Shown here: positions 30,825-40,211 of the stretch, piece after piece | Numbering within the stretch: the stretch's first letter is position 1 | Layout: each line of letters begins with the position of its first letter | Assembly (NCBI GenBank): GCA_024195585.1 | Contig: SWBL01000063.1 | Location: 1 to 64,000 of the forward strand | Source of the DNA: Aureobasidium sp. EXF-3400 | Taxonomy: Eukaryota > Ascomycota > Dothideomycetes > Dothideales > Saccotheciaceae | Direction of reading: 5' to 3' | Length of the DNA: 64,000 nt | Made by a program: the position numbers and the translations under genes | The notes under the pieces: generated by a model | Seen by the model: only the letters and a program-made list of their open reading frames with translations | The model's database searches: none | Told to the model about the DNA's origin: nothing

Positions 30825-33035
30825 ATGCCACTCATCTGCGAGCCCGCCGAAATCCTGGCTGCTTCTTCCACCACTCAATCCACCCTCCCTTTTCACCGTC
30901 GTCAGAGCCAGCAGAGCAACATTGCAAAGTCTGTGATGATGAGCAGCGTGCAGGACAAACAGCGCCGCAGCATTGACGAGAACACACACAAAGACCTCAA
31001 GTCCAGCCTGAATACCAGCTTGGGCAACTCGGCCAACAAGAAAGGCTCCCAAACACCAGAGATTCAACCCTTCCGTCCACCGCCGACGAACCGCACAGCA
31101 TCCGCCGTCGGTGCTACCAATACTGGCGCTCTTAACGACACTCCCGATGGCACTGCCCCCAACAGCCCAAGACTTCTGCCAATAAGGCAAAACTCGGGTT
31201 CCAGCACCCCACGCGTCCGCCCCACCACCCTCGATATCCCCGGCCTCACAAAATCAAAAGTCTCGCCCGATGGCAGAATCGCAAAGAGAGATGTCGGTGC
31301 CAAGTTGGTCATCGTCATGGTCGGTTTGCCTGCCCGAGGAAAGAGTTACATCACAAAGAAGCTAGCGCGCTATCTGAACTGGCTACAACACGACACACGC
31401 ATCTTCAACGTAGGAGAAAGGCGACGTGTCGCTGCTGGCGGTCCGAACACCCTGGAGAAGACGAGAAGCCATCGCCCTTCTTTCTTGCCTACCGAACACC
31501 GTCCTAGCCTGGGCAGTATCAACGGCATTGTCGACGCAGCGACACATCTTGGTTCCTCCGGTCTTGCTGCTCAGATCCAGGCGCACAGTGACCACCGTGA
31601 GACGCAAGACAAAGACAGCCAATCTCGTAGGCTCACCATGCCAGTCATTCAGCTACCGCCCGCATCTGAGGACGATGGAGTAGCCGAGGGCATTGACGAT
31701 GGCACAGATGGCGTCGAGTTGACCAAGGTATCAACACCTGAAATGCCTGACTCGGAATCAATGGATCAGACTGCCAACTTCTTCGATCCTTCGAATAAGA
31801 GAGCTGCCTTGATCAGAGAACAGTGCGCCATGGATACCCTGGACGAACTTCTCGACTACATCCTAGAGGGCAACGGCTCTGTCGGTATCCTTGATGCCAC
31901 AAACAGCACACTCGAACGCAGAAAGGTTATCATGAGAAAGATCCGGGAAAGAGCCGGTCATGAGCTGAACGTCCTCTTCCTCGAGAGTAGATGCGTTGAT
32001 GAGAGTCTGCTTGAGTCGAACATGCGCCTGAAGCTTTCAGGTCCTGACTACAAGGACCAAGATCCTGTCGCTGCGCTTGAGGACTTCAAGAAGCGTGTTG
32101 CCATCTACGAAAAAGCCTACGTTCCGCTCGGCGAGTACGAAGAGAAGAACAACATGCCTTATATCCAAATGATCGATGTCGGTCGCAAGGTCATCTCACA
32201 TCAGATCCGTGGTTTCCTTTCCGCTCAGGCCAACTACTACCTCCTCAACTTCAACCTCGCCCCGCGCATGATCTGGATCACACGTCACGGCCTGTCCATG
32301 GACAACGTCTCTGGCAAGATCGGTGGTGATTCCGACCTCAGCAGTGAGGGCATTCAGTACGCCAAAACACTCACCAAATTCATCGAGCATGCCCGTAGGG
32401 AATGGGACATGAAACAGCTTCACAAACTCACCCACTCGCACTTCCCTCCCCAACCTGGTGACACCACACCCCCCAACCCCCACTACCAACCCAACGACAA
32501 TAACGAGCTGCCTCAAAAATCCTTCTGTGTATGGACTTCGATGCTCAAGCGCAGTATTCAGACCGCACAATTCTTCGACGATGAGGAGTACGACTCGAAG
32601 CAGATGCGCATGTTGGACGAGCTCAACGCTGGTATCATGGAAGGTCTCACCTACTCATCCATCGCCGAAGCTCACCCTGCAGAGTATGCACTCCGCAAGA
32701 AAGACAAGCTACACTACCGCTACCCCGGTCCCGGTGGTGAGGGCTACCTCGACATTATCAACCGCTTGCGTCCCGTGATTGTCGAGCTCGAACGCATGGA
32801 AGACCACTGCTTGCTTGTTGGCCATCGCAGTGTCGCTCGCGTTTTGCTCGCCTACTTCCGCGGCTTGAAGAGAGAGGAGGTCGCGGATTTGGATGTTCCC
32901 ATCGGTATGCTTTACTGCCTTGAGCCTAAGCCTTACGGTGTAGACTTCAAGGCATACAAGTGGGACAAGAACACTGAATGGTTCTACGAGCAGCCCAATT
33001 TCCAACTCAAGCGGGCTGAGGATGATATGCAATAA
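30825..33035 (+). CDS. 6-phosphofructo-2-kinase / fructose-2,6-bisphosphatase
   Basis: Sets the level of fructose-2,6-bisphosphate, the allosteric switch between glycolysis and gluconeogenesis. 736 aa from the ATG at 30825; a later in-frame Met pair at 30933 is an alternative. Layout: disordered N-terminal 150 residues rich in Ser/Pro (likely phosphorylated); kinase domain with Walker A GLPARGKS (167-174), NVGERRR, and DATNSTLERR; a hydrophilic insert of about 110 residues (about 204-315) inside the kinase domain; then a histidine-phosphatase domain starting with ITRHGLSM (His488), GGDSDLSSEG, MLKRSIQTAQFF, AGIMEGLTY, and VGHRSVARVLLAYF with the second active-site His. Both active sites look intact, unlike yeast Pfk26/27, in which the phosphatase half is degenerate. 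No intron. Confidence 0.93.
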   Translation: MPLICEPAEILAASSTTQSTLPFHRRQSQQSNIAKSVMMSSVQDKQRRSIDENTHKDLKSSLNTSLGNSANKKGSQTPEIQPFRPPPTNRTASAVGATNTGALNDTPDGTAPNSPRLLPIRQNSGSSTPRVRPTTLDIPGLTKSKVSPDGRIAKRDVGAKLVIVMVGLPARGKSYITKKLARYLNWLQHDTRIFNVGERRRVAAGGPNTLEKTRSHRPSFLPTEHRPSLGSINGIVDAATHLGSSGLAAQIQAHSDHRETQDKDSQSRRLTMPVIQLPPASEDDGVAEGIDDGTDGVELTKVSTPEMPDSESMDQTANFFDPSNKRAALIREQCAMDTLDELLDYILEGNGSVGILDATNSTLERRKVIMRKIRERAGHELNVLFLESRCVDESLLESNMRLKLSGPDYKDQDPVAALEDFKKRVAIYEKAYVPLGEYEEKNNMPYIQMIDVGRKVISHQIRGFLSAQANYYLLNFNLAPRMIWITRHGLSMDNVSGKIGGDSDLSSEGIQYAKTLTKFIEHARREWDMKQLHKLTHSHFPPQPGDTTPPNPHYQPNDNNELPQKSFCVWTSMLKRSIQTAQFFDDEEYDSKQMRMLDELNAGIMEGLTYSSIAEAHPAEYALRKKDKLHYRYPGPGGEGYLDIINRLRPVIVELERMEDHCLLVGHRSVARVLLAYFRGLKREEVADLDVPIGMLYCLEPKPYGVDFKAYKWDKNTEWFYEQPNFQLKRAEDDMQ

Positions 33036-33617
33036 ATGATATTTGGAAATGTGGGCTTTCACGAAAGGGTTGCTTCTGCTTTTCCTGTATGATGACATTC
33101 TTACGCGTTTGGGCAACTGGGAGTTTTGAATTGGGACTCTGGGGATCACAAGGGGCGTTCTTCTTTGCATGTTTTGCTGCTTTCTACAGGCTAAAGGGGG
33201 CATTGCGAGCGAGCGGCACAGGGAAAGGGTATCTTAGGGAGACAATTGTGCTTTTAGAGTATTTCGAATGACGAATGGGTGTACACCTTGCAAATCAGCT
33301 TTTGCCCTATGATTTGTTTTTGTTATACGTGTTATCTTTGTTCTCTGTGTAGTACTCGCCATTCATGCCTTAATGTATGCCTGAACCTTGGATGGCTATG
33401 CAGCAGGTGAGACACGGAAGGCGGCTTCAAGAGTTGACTTTTTCACAGGTTTTTTTTTTTCTGCAAAAAAGATTGTTTACCAGATTTTTCTTCCTTGCAT
33501 CCTTCACTTGCCATCTGCACGATATGGAAGTGCTTTTTGTCTGAGCATGCGACTCATATCCTCTGGGAAGGATCAATCCTCTAACAGAGTCGTTCTTTGC
33601 TCATCAGAGGGGTAGTC
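33036..33617. other. Intergenic region after PFK-2/FBPase-2
   Basis: About 580 bp of 3' flank with T-rich runs (33449-33460). No gene or RNA recognised. Confidence 0.5.
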
Positions 33618-33880
33618 GGTCCTTCCTCCTCACGGTCGCTCCTTCCACTCTAGGGAACCAGGCCACTCCTTCCCTTTCGTGAGAATTCGAAAAGAAGGTC
33701 ACACCTTCCATCCCAGAAGAGCTTTCTCTCGCTCGCTCCTTCCCTGAGGAAAATGGTCGCACCTTCCTTTCCCAGTGATCTCCCATCTTTCGCAGGTTCA
33801 TATTCCCTCCCAACCGCCTTCCTTTCCAGTGATCGCTCCTTCTTTCACAGATTCATAAAGCTTCCCAACCGCCTTCCCCA
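33618..33880. repeat. CT-rich degenerate repeat array upstream of tRNA-Ser
   Basis: A motif close to GGTCGCTCCTTCC recurs at about 33618, 33634, 33661, 33697, 33731, 33755 and 33830. The last part is a clear imperfect tandem duplication with a 54-bp period: units at 33772-33825 and 33826-33879, each starting CCAGTGATC and ending CCCAACCGCCTT. No open frame explains it. Confidence 0.75.
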
Positions 33881-33964
33881 CATCCAGCTTCGAGATCCAA
33901 CCAATCTCGAGATCCTCCGTGATCCTGGACGCTTCCAGATTAGGAAACTTCCTAATCCGGATCA

Positions 33965-34045
33965 GGCGCTTTGGCGGAGTGGTTAACGCGATGCCCTGCT
34001 AAGGCATTTCCTTCGGGAGCAAGAGTTCGAATCTCTTAGGCGTCG
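33965..34045 (+). tRNA. tRNA-Ser(GCU)
   Basis: 81-nt class II tRNA without intron. Acceptor GGCGCTT pairs with AGGCGTC; anticodon stem ATGCC/GGCAT carries the loop CTGCTAA, so the anticodon is GCT (33998-34000), which reads AGC/AGU serine codons. A long variable arm (TTCCTTCGGGAGC) is present, as expected for serine, and the T arm is AAGAG-TTCGAAT-CTCTT. The discriminator is G, the serine identity base. A- and B-box promoters are internal (TGGCGGAGTGG, AGTTCGAATCT). Confidence 0.96.
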
Positions 34046-34049
34046 ATGC

Positions 34050-34054
34050 TTTTT
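34050..34054 (+). terminator. Pol III terminator of tRNA-Ser
   Basis: A run of five T residues begins five bases after the tRNA 3' end, the normal Pol III stop. Confidence 0.85.
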
Positions 34055-34372
34055 GCGTCTTTCGCGCCTTTTGAATGGTATAGAAGAGAGGGGGAGCTTT
34101 TTGTTTGTGTAGGGGATAATGTGGAGGATGGTGGTGGGAGGAGGTTGTTAGAAAGTTGAAGTTTTGGTAGGATTTTGCGTGGATAGTAAGGCTCGACTGT
34201 TCGGGCTGTAGGCTTGGCTTCCTCTCCGGCGACGTGTACATCGATCATTCCCAGAGAGATCGGGGTGACTGTGGGATCAGTAGGAATACACGTGCTGAGG
34301 CTGTGAAGCGCATTTTGGGAGCAAAATTAAGACTAACATTTTTCTAGACCTTACACTATGGTAACTACAAAC
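34055..34372. other. Intergenic region tRNA-Ser / MFS gene
   Basis: About 320 bp between the tRNA and the stop of the minus-strand transporter gene. G/T-rich; no gene recognised. Confidence 0.5.
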
Positions 34373-36073
34373 TTATAGCTTAATAGGGAACCTACTCCTA
34401 ATCTTTTCGCCATAAAAGTAGAACGCTACAGGAATCGGCAACATCGCAAAAGCGACGAAACCAATCAAACTGTTACCCCATCCTAACCCGAGCACATTGT
34501 ACATGTCAAGCCCTGCCAAAGGAAGAAGTCCACCTAGAATCGATCGCAAAAGAGTATTTGCCGCCATCGCAGACGCCGCATGCATGGTGAAAGTATCAAT
34601 CAAATACGTCTGAATGCAGATCAAACAAGAAATCAAGCCAACGCCGAAGAAAAGCGTGCCCAGCATGGGGACAGCCCATTGAACATGGTACTGGGCAGTC
34701 CAGCCATAGATGAAAAGACCGATGGGCATAAAGACTCCGAGGAAGATAAGTGGCGGCAGACGGTATTCTGGCTTCGACACGCCATTATTCTTGGCAGTGA
34801 GGCGTTTGAGAATGCGATCGGAAGTGGTGCCAGTCAATATAAGGCCAATAAACATGCCGATGCCGCTGGCGATGTAACTCAATCCAACGTTGGAACTTGA
34901 AAAGTGGTAGTGTTCCTCAAAGACAAAGGTGAAGGTCGTGAAGAGAAGGTACAAGATTCCGTATACAACCTGAGATATATGTCAGTGCTAGCGCGCTTGA
35001 GTTGGTGAAAATGAATGTACTTACAGCGACGTAGAATGACATCAAGAAGACAATGGGAGAGAACAAGAGCATCTTGAAAGGTCGAACAAGCGCACGTGTC
35101 ATACGTTCGCGGTCGGAGAGACCATCATCTAGCTTTGAGCGAAGCTCATTGTTGTTCGTTTCCTTTTGCAGCTTTTTAGTTTTGTTTTGGAGAATAGTTG
35201 GCGCGAACGTCTCTTTGCAGACGAGGGCGTGTATGATAGTGGCGACACCATAGGCGATGGTGATCAACCAGAATACCCTACAAGCAGATGTTTGTTAGCT
35301 GGGTTGTCATTGTCATGGATAAAGTTGGAGGTAATAGGAACGTACCATCGCCAACCTTCGGCACTGGCTAGGTAAGCACCAGCTACAGGGCCTATCACAG
35401 GCCCAAGCAAAGGTCCTGAGGTATGTCAGTAACAGCGACATCGATACTGGTATGGCAACTTACCCATAGCATACAAAGCCATCGCACCACCTCTCTTCTC
35501 CTGCGGGATCATATCCGCAATACTGGCACCACCAAGAGTCACAGGACAGACTCCAAAGCACCCAGACAGGAATCGGAACACAATGAGCTGAGGCATGGAG
35601 GAAGCCACCGCACACGCGACAGTGAAGATGAGGAAGCCCACATTGCAGACCATGTATACAGGGCGACGACCGTAGATCTCACTCAATGGAGAGATCAACA
35701 GTGGGCCTACGGCGAATCCGAGCAAGAAGACAGAGACGACAAAGGCGGCCAGTGTGACAGAGGTCTCTTTGAAGTCGTGCAAGACCTCGGGGACACCAGG
35801 GGCGAACATGGAGGAAGCCAGCGGTGTCAACAATGTGAGGAAGATGATAGCGCCGCAGTTGATGATCTTGGCCTTGGACGTCCAGTTCATCGGGTTTTGT
35901 GGATCGTCTTCGCCATCCCAGGAGACGACGTTCGGGTCGGTGATATCGGTTGATTGTTGTGTGCTGGCATTCTGCTTCTCGACATCTGTGTTGGATTGTA
36001 CCGTTGTGGTTCTGTCGATATCTGAGGATGACTTGGACGTGGCATACACAGCGCTCTCCTTCTGTTCCACCAT
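34373..36073 (-). CDS. MFS drug:H+ antiporter (DHA1-type) transporter
   Basis: 12-helix major facilitator of the plasma membrane, in the fungal group that includes polyamine and multidrug exporters. Four exons on the minus strand: 35464-36073, 35346-35415, 35025-35277, 34373-34969; introns of 48, 68 and 55 nt; 509 aa. The N-terminal 85 residues are hydrophilic, ending with [12 protein letters not shown], a signature of this group. Seen: motif A between TM2 and TM3 ([13 protein letters not shown]), motif C-like [12 protein letters not shown] in TM5, and the central loop with DGLSDRERM and [13 protein letters not shown]. The C-terminal half has six further hydrophobic segments. Substrate unknown. 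It lies upstream of the GH43 gene in the same orientation, which is probably coincidental. Confidence 0.9.
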
Positions 36074-36174
36074 GGCTTGCAAGCTTCAAAGAACGATGGA
36101 CAACGAAACACTGATCAGAGGATCTAGAAGGAAAGAAACATGCGTGCTGGTATGGCAAGGCATAACCTACTCCC

Positions 36175-36180
36175 TATATA
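36175..36180 (-). promoter_or_regulatory. Possible TATA box of the MFS gene
   Basis: TATATA about 102 bp upstream of the transporter start codon on the minus strand. Position is plausible; no other support. Confidence 0.35.
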
Positions 36181-36199
36181 CTTACCATCGACAACTACC

Positions 36200-36335
36200 A
36201 CGGATCTGGACACTCCGTTTATGCATAACTTGACTCAATATCATCTTGTTGTTAATGTGATGATCAGACCAGGGAGTGAGGGGAAGTCAAAGTTGGACGG
36301 AGAGTCCAGATCCGTTTGCCAAGTTATGCATTTTA
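36200..36335. repeat. Imperfect inverted repeat upstream of the MFS gene
   Basis: Left arm about 36200-36237 (GGATCTGGACACTCCG ... TATGCATAACTTG) is the reverse complement, with few mismatches, of right arm about 36297-36335 (CGGAGAGTCCAGATCC ... CAAGTTATGCATT), but the word order shows the two arms are in mirrored arrangement with a spacer of about 60 bp. Could form a cruciform or be the footprint of a small element. By-eye reading. Confidence 0.5.
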
Positions 36336-36664
36336 TGGATTTTGTGCGCATATTCCGGAACTTCCACCTGCCGTTGTGCAAGCCACTCTTGTGGCAGTCC
36401 AATAGGTAGCTGGTATGTTTCATCGATTCAATGATCAAGGGCATACAAATGTTGCCATGAGCGTTGATGCTTCCCACGTTGTTGATTCCCGGAGATTTTC
36501 TCAAGTTTTCATAAAAGGCTTCTTGTTGCTAGCATGGTGTATTTTCAATGGTACTTTACAAAAAAGCAAATAGGCCGTCTCAGTACATTTAGTACAAGAT
36601 ACATCCGTCAGATCATAACTCAAGTCGTGAAATCGTCGTCGTTCGTCAAGTCGTCCACCTTCAT

Positions 36665-37675
36665 CTAGATCGTAACAGCATTGCCGTTGATGTTCAGGAT
36701 ACCAGTGTACATGAACCTGCGTCCATCACCCTGCAGCCCGTGGAAGACAACATGAGTGGCATCCATTGAAGCATCCATACCACCTCTTCCACCACCTACG
36801 AGGCTTCCTCCTCGAACAAAGCCTCCTGTAGGTGAGTTGCTGGTGGCGTATAGTGTATCGTAGCTGTTGGTGCTGTAACAGTGAGAGCTGAACATGAGGA
36901 TATATGTGTTTCCTCTTCTGATCATGGCAGGAGCTTCGATGTCGGGGCCATCCGAAGACTGAAGGTTCATGATGGTGGATGGACTGCCTTGCTTGCTGAT
37001 GCCATCTGCGCCGACTTTCTGGATCATGATGGGTGTGTTGACGATAGGTGCATTGCCGTTGTTGCAAATGCCTCCATTGCCCATGGCATTGCCGTCGATC
37101 TTGTAGGTTATATACCAGGTGCCGTCTGCATCTCGGAAGCCAGCGGCGTCAATGGCACCGCCTTGATCGACGGGACAGTACCATGGGTTGGGTGATGGGT
37201 TGTAAGGGCCTTCTACATTAGAGCTGGTGGCTGTGCCGATGCAGTGATAATTGCCGTTGCCGCCAGTGTTCGTGGTGGCACTAAAGTACATCACGAAGGT
37301 TCCATCGTCCTGTTGATCTGTTAGTCAAGTTTCATGGATGTAGGACGCTCCATTTGAACTCACGAGATGCATAACATCGGGAGCCCAAACCAGAGGGTTA
37401 CTCTGGTCTACCCAGCCAGGCAAGTTTGGCAGGGCATCTTGGCCATTGTGAAGAGACCAAGAGTTGAAATCGGAAGAAGAAGCCACTTGAATATGGATTT
37501 GCTTGTTGTCGTAGAGAGATTGTGTACCAAAGGCAGTCCATTTGTTATTGACGCTGACAATTGCTGGGTCCGGGAAGTCGACTGTGATGACAGCACCACT
37601 CGTCGAACGTCTGTCGACTGGAGCTGCAGAGGACAGTAGTGCTGTTACCAGCAGGGTCAAAGTTGTGCTCAACAT
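36665..37675 (-). CDS. Secreted glycoside hydrolase family 43 (arabinanase/arabinofuranosidase-like)
   Basis: Predicted secreted plant-cell-wall enzyme acting on arabinose- or xylose-containing polysaccharide. Two exons, 37364-37675 and 36665-37309, separated by a 54-nt intron (GTGAGT...CAACAG, phase 0); 318 aa. A signal peptide covers about 1-18 (LSTTLTLLVTALLSSAA), with a dibasic site DRR after it. GH43 five-blade propeller motifs: catalytic base Asp36 in DFPDPAIV, the pKa-modulating Asp in VWAPDVM, and the acid Glu in GPDIEAPAM. GAIDAAGFRDADGTWYITYK is a typical blade. Length is that of a single-domain enzyme with no CBM. The exact activity within GH43 (alpha-L-arabinofuranosidase, exo- or endo-arabinanase) cannot be set by eye. 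Confidence 0.9.
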
Positions 37676-40211
37676 TTAGGGCAATGTATAGAAGTGTATA
37701 TGCTGTGTATGTATGACAAGATAAGAATGAGATGAAAGTACGAGAGTAAGTATACTGTTTCTGAAGAATTGGAGATGAGATATAGCCAGTCCAACATCGT
37801 TGAGGGCTTGCGACCTTTATAGCAGTCAACCTACCGTCGACTCCTCTTACCATAGACTTACTACATTGATACTCATTGCTCACATCACCTATTGCCGGCC
37901 ACCCAGGCTGGCAATAACAACATCCGGCCGTAGCGATGTGCAATCACTTGACCAACAACATACTTCCTTCGCAGCCGCCATCGTCATCTTGGCGTTTTTG
38001 CATCTGTATACCCCATCTCCAACGAGTAAGGGGCGGTGCAACGTGAGCAAGAGATCCTTTAGTCCATTCCTGACAAGTAGTTTTTTTCTGCTGTATGACG
38101 TCGGAAGTATTCGGTGGTAGTAATCGCGGGTCGCCATGCAGGCACTCCCGTTGACGGTCAACCCTGTGCCCTTTACCCCAAGCTGCAGCGACGTTTGCAA
38201 AACAAGATTGTAGTTATGCGCTGTAGCTACAACACGCTGACTGGTTGGAGGTCAGGATGGCTGACAGAGCCAAGCCGCTGTGCGGTTATTACTGTCCGTA
38301 CCAGAGGAATGTCCAAACGGCCAAGATGTATAGTCGATCAAGCTAGCGATCGTCTTTTGAACAAAGTCCCGAGACCACGTTGATCATAATTTAATCGTGG
38401 TGTTAGGATAGCTATTACTCATGGTTAAGGTTAGGCGGAGCGGCAGGTTGGCATGCGCAGGGTGCCGACCGAAGATCAACAACACGTCCAGTGGCTTGGC
38501 TGTTGGGCTTGCAACATGCGGTACCAGAATAGTATAATCTTGCTGCTTATTCGTCCTTTGGGAAGCGCCCATGTTTGTAGCGTAAGACGGGCTGTCTTGT
38601 CACTGTCGCTTCGAATGAGACCTGAGAGTTTATTTCGCCTTGTTCTGGGGCCAGCCGGCAGTGCTTTTGGACGTTGGCGAAGCACTGCCGCCCAGATTGT
38701 CTCTACTGAGCTCATTCGGTTGACGGCATCTCTTTCGAGTCCTTGGCTCCTCGGACACGACAGGCAAAGGTCGCTCAGAAGGCTCGTGCAGCTGACAGAG
38801 CTGCTCGCACGTAAGGAAGCAACACGCATACGAACCGGTGATACAGGCACGAGGTCAACTCGCGAGAGGTCGTTTTGTGATCGACGAGAAGCGGTGGAAG
38901 ACAAATCGGAATGTGGGGTCTCCACACGTCATGACGCATCTTGCTTCACGCTGAGTCTCTCGACGCGAGCACTCCACGTGAATAGGATCTAGATGTATGG
39001 TGAGATGAGGTAACATCGCAGGGTGTGAGCTAGTGACTGAAGGGTAAACGATGGTCAGTTGAGGCTGAGGATATGTTGTAGATCAAGCTGAGCCTCAAGT
39101 GTTTCATGAGCCCGTGAATGGTTGACCGAGGCACGTATCCAAAGCACTAATGCTTGTTACTCGCCAGGTGTACTTTTTCCAAAACCACCTCTGGAGAGAG
39201 CGCATGCTTCGTTCTTGAGATTCGTAGCAGATTATATTTGGAATGAAGTAAACAGTACCGAGTTTGAATCAGGGGCGTCTGATTGGTAGAGTGCGAGGAA
39301 TATCAGGTTCATTTCCCATCCGAGACAAGGAAAACACCAAATGCGATATTGACGGATATATTGACCCTTATTCAGACATAGCGCATAGCAACCACGAGCA
39401 AGCAGCGCTGAGACCCCTCTCGAGCGCACAGAAACTTGATTGAAGGAGTTGGGCGTGTACTACCTTACCTCGAGTGTTTTGAGGTAGATGTTGGCAGTAT
39501 CACCCTGTCCTGAGTCGAGTCGCGCCCTCCGACGCAGGAACGTCAAGACCTGGGAGCAGAGCATCGCGGATGCTTGCAATCTGCGAAGAGATACTCGAGT
39601 GACACAGTATAAAAGGACACGTTTGAGAGTGGTTTGTAGCGACACCGGTAAGGAACATAAACATCATCAGATCAAATGACTTTGACCCTAGTTGCTCCAG
39701 CTGTGGCGCTTTGGCATCTGTCTGCGGTACATGTGTAGAGGAGAAACCTTTGGAACGAAACAAGTCCGCGAAGGATACTCCTACAATAAGCACCGGTAAT
39801 GAGTTGAAGAAAGAAAGAAGAGGGACGAGAGACGCCGGGTGTAAGAGTCTGTAGACGGAGGAACTTCGGCGTGGCCTTGGCAGGGCTCGGGACTCGCGGG
39901 CGTCATCCGGGGATTAGAGCATGTTTCAGCTAAATCCGGGGGATATGTCGAGGCAGGCGCAGGTGCCTTTAGGCGTAGATGCCTTTGTTGCTCTTCCAGA
40001 AAGAACCATGTGGCACTCTCGCTTTGACTCGAGAGCTGCGTCCTATAAAACTTGACACCCGCCTCCGACTACCTACTAATTCAAGTACTATCGTATCCTA
40101 ACGTCTAATATTGGACCGCCTTCACCGCTCGACAACAACCCCCCAAAGCCTCGCCACTGCTGGACACTGGTCTTTATGCTCACACTATAAATCACCACTG
40201 GAAGCACCAAC
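37676..40211. other. Large divergent intergenic region GH43 / DUF3684
   Basis: About 2.5 kb between the start of GH43 (minus) and the start of the giant ATPase gene (plus). Open frames here (38453-38992 plus, 38476-38925 minus, 39500-39793 minus) are overlapping shadows of each other with no recognised product. No tRNA found. It is likely a long regulatory region, possibly with an unannotated non-coding transcript. Confidence 0.45.
40044..40050 (+). promoter_or_regulatory. Possible TATA box of the DUF3684 gene
   Basis: TATAAAA lies 162 bp upstream of the ATG at 40212, followed by a C/A-rich leader ending in ACCAACATGG, a good Kozak-like start context. Confidence 0.45.

Larger units (their letters stand above)
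36074..36664. other. Intergenic region MFS / GH43
   Basis: 591 bp with the MFS promoter and the GH43 3' flank. Two similar stretches with inverted TCCGGATC/CAGATCCG-like words lie at 36205-36320 (GGATCTGGACACTCCG against CGGAGAGTCCAGATCC, and TTTATGCATAACTTG against CAAGTTATGCATTTT), a possible long imperfect inverted repeat around 36200-36335. Confidence 0.5.
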
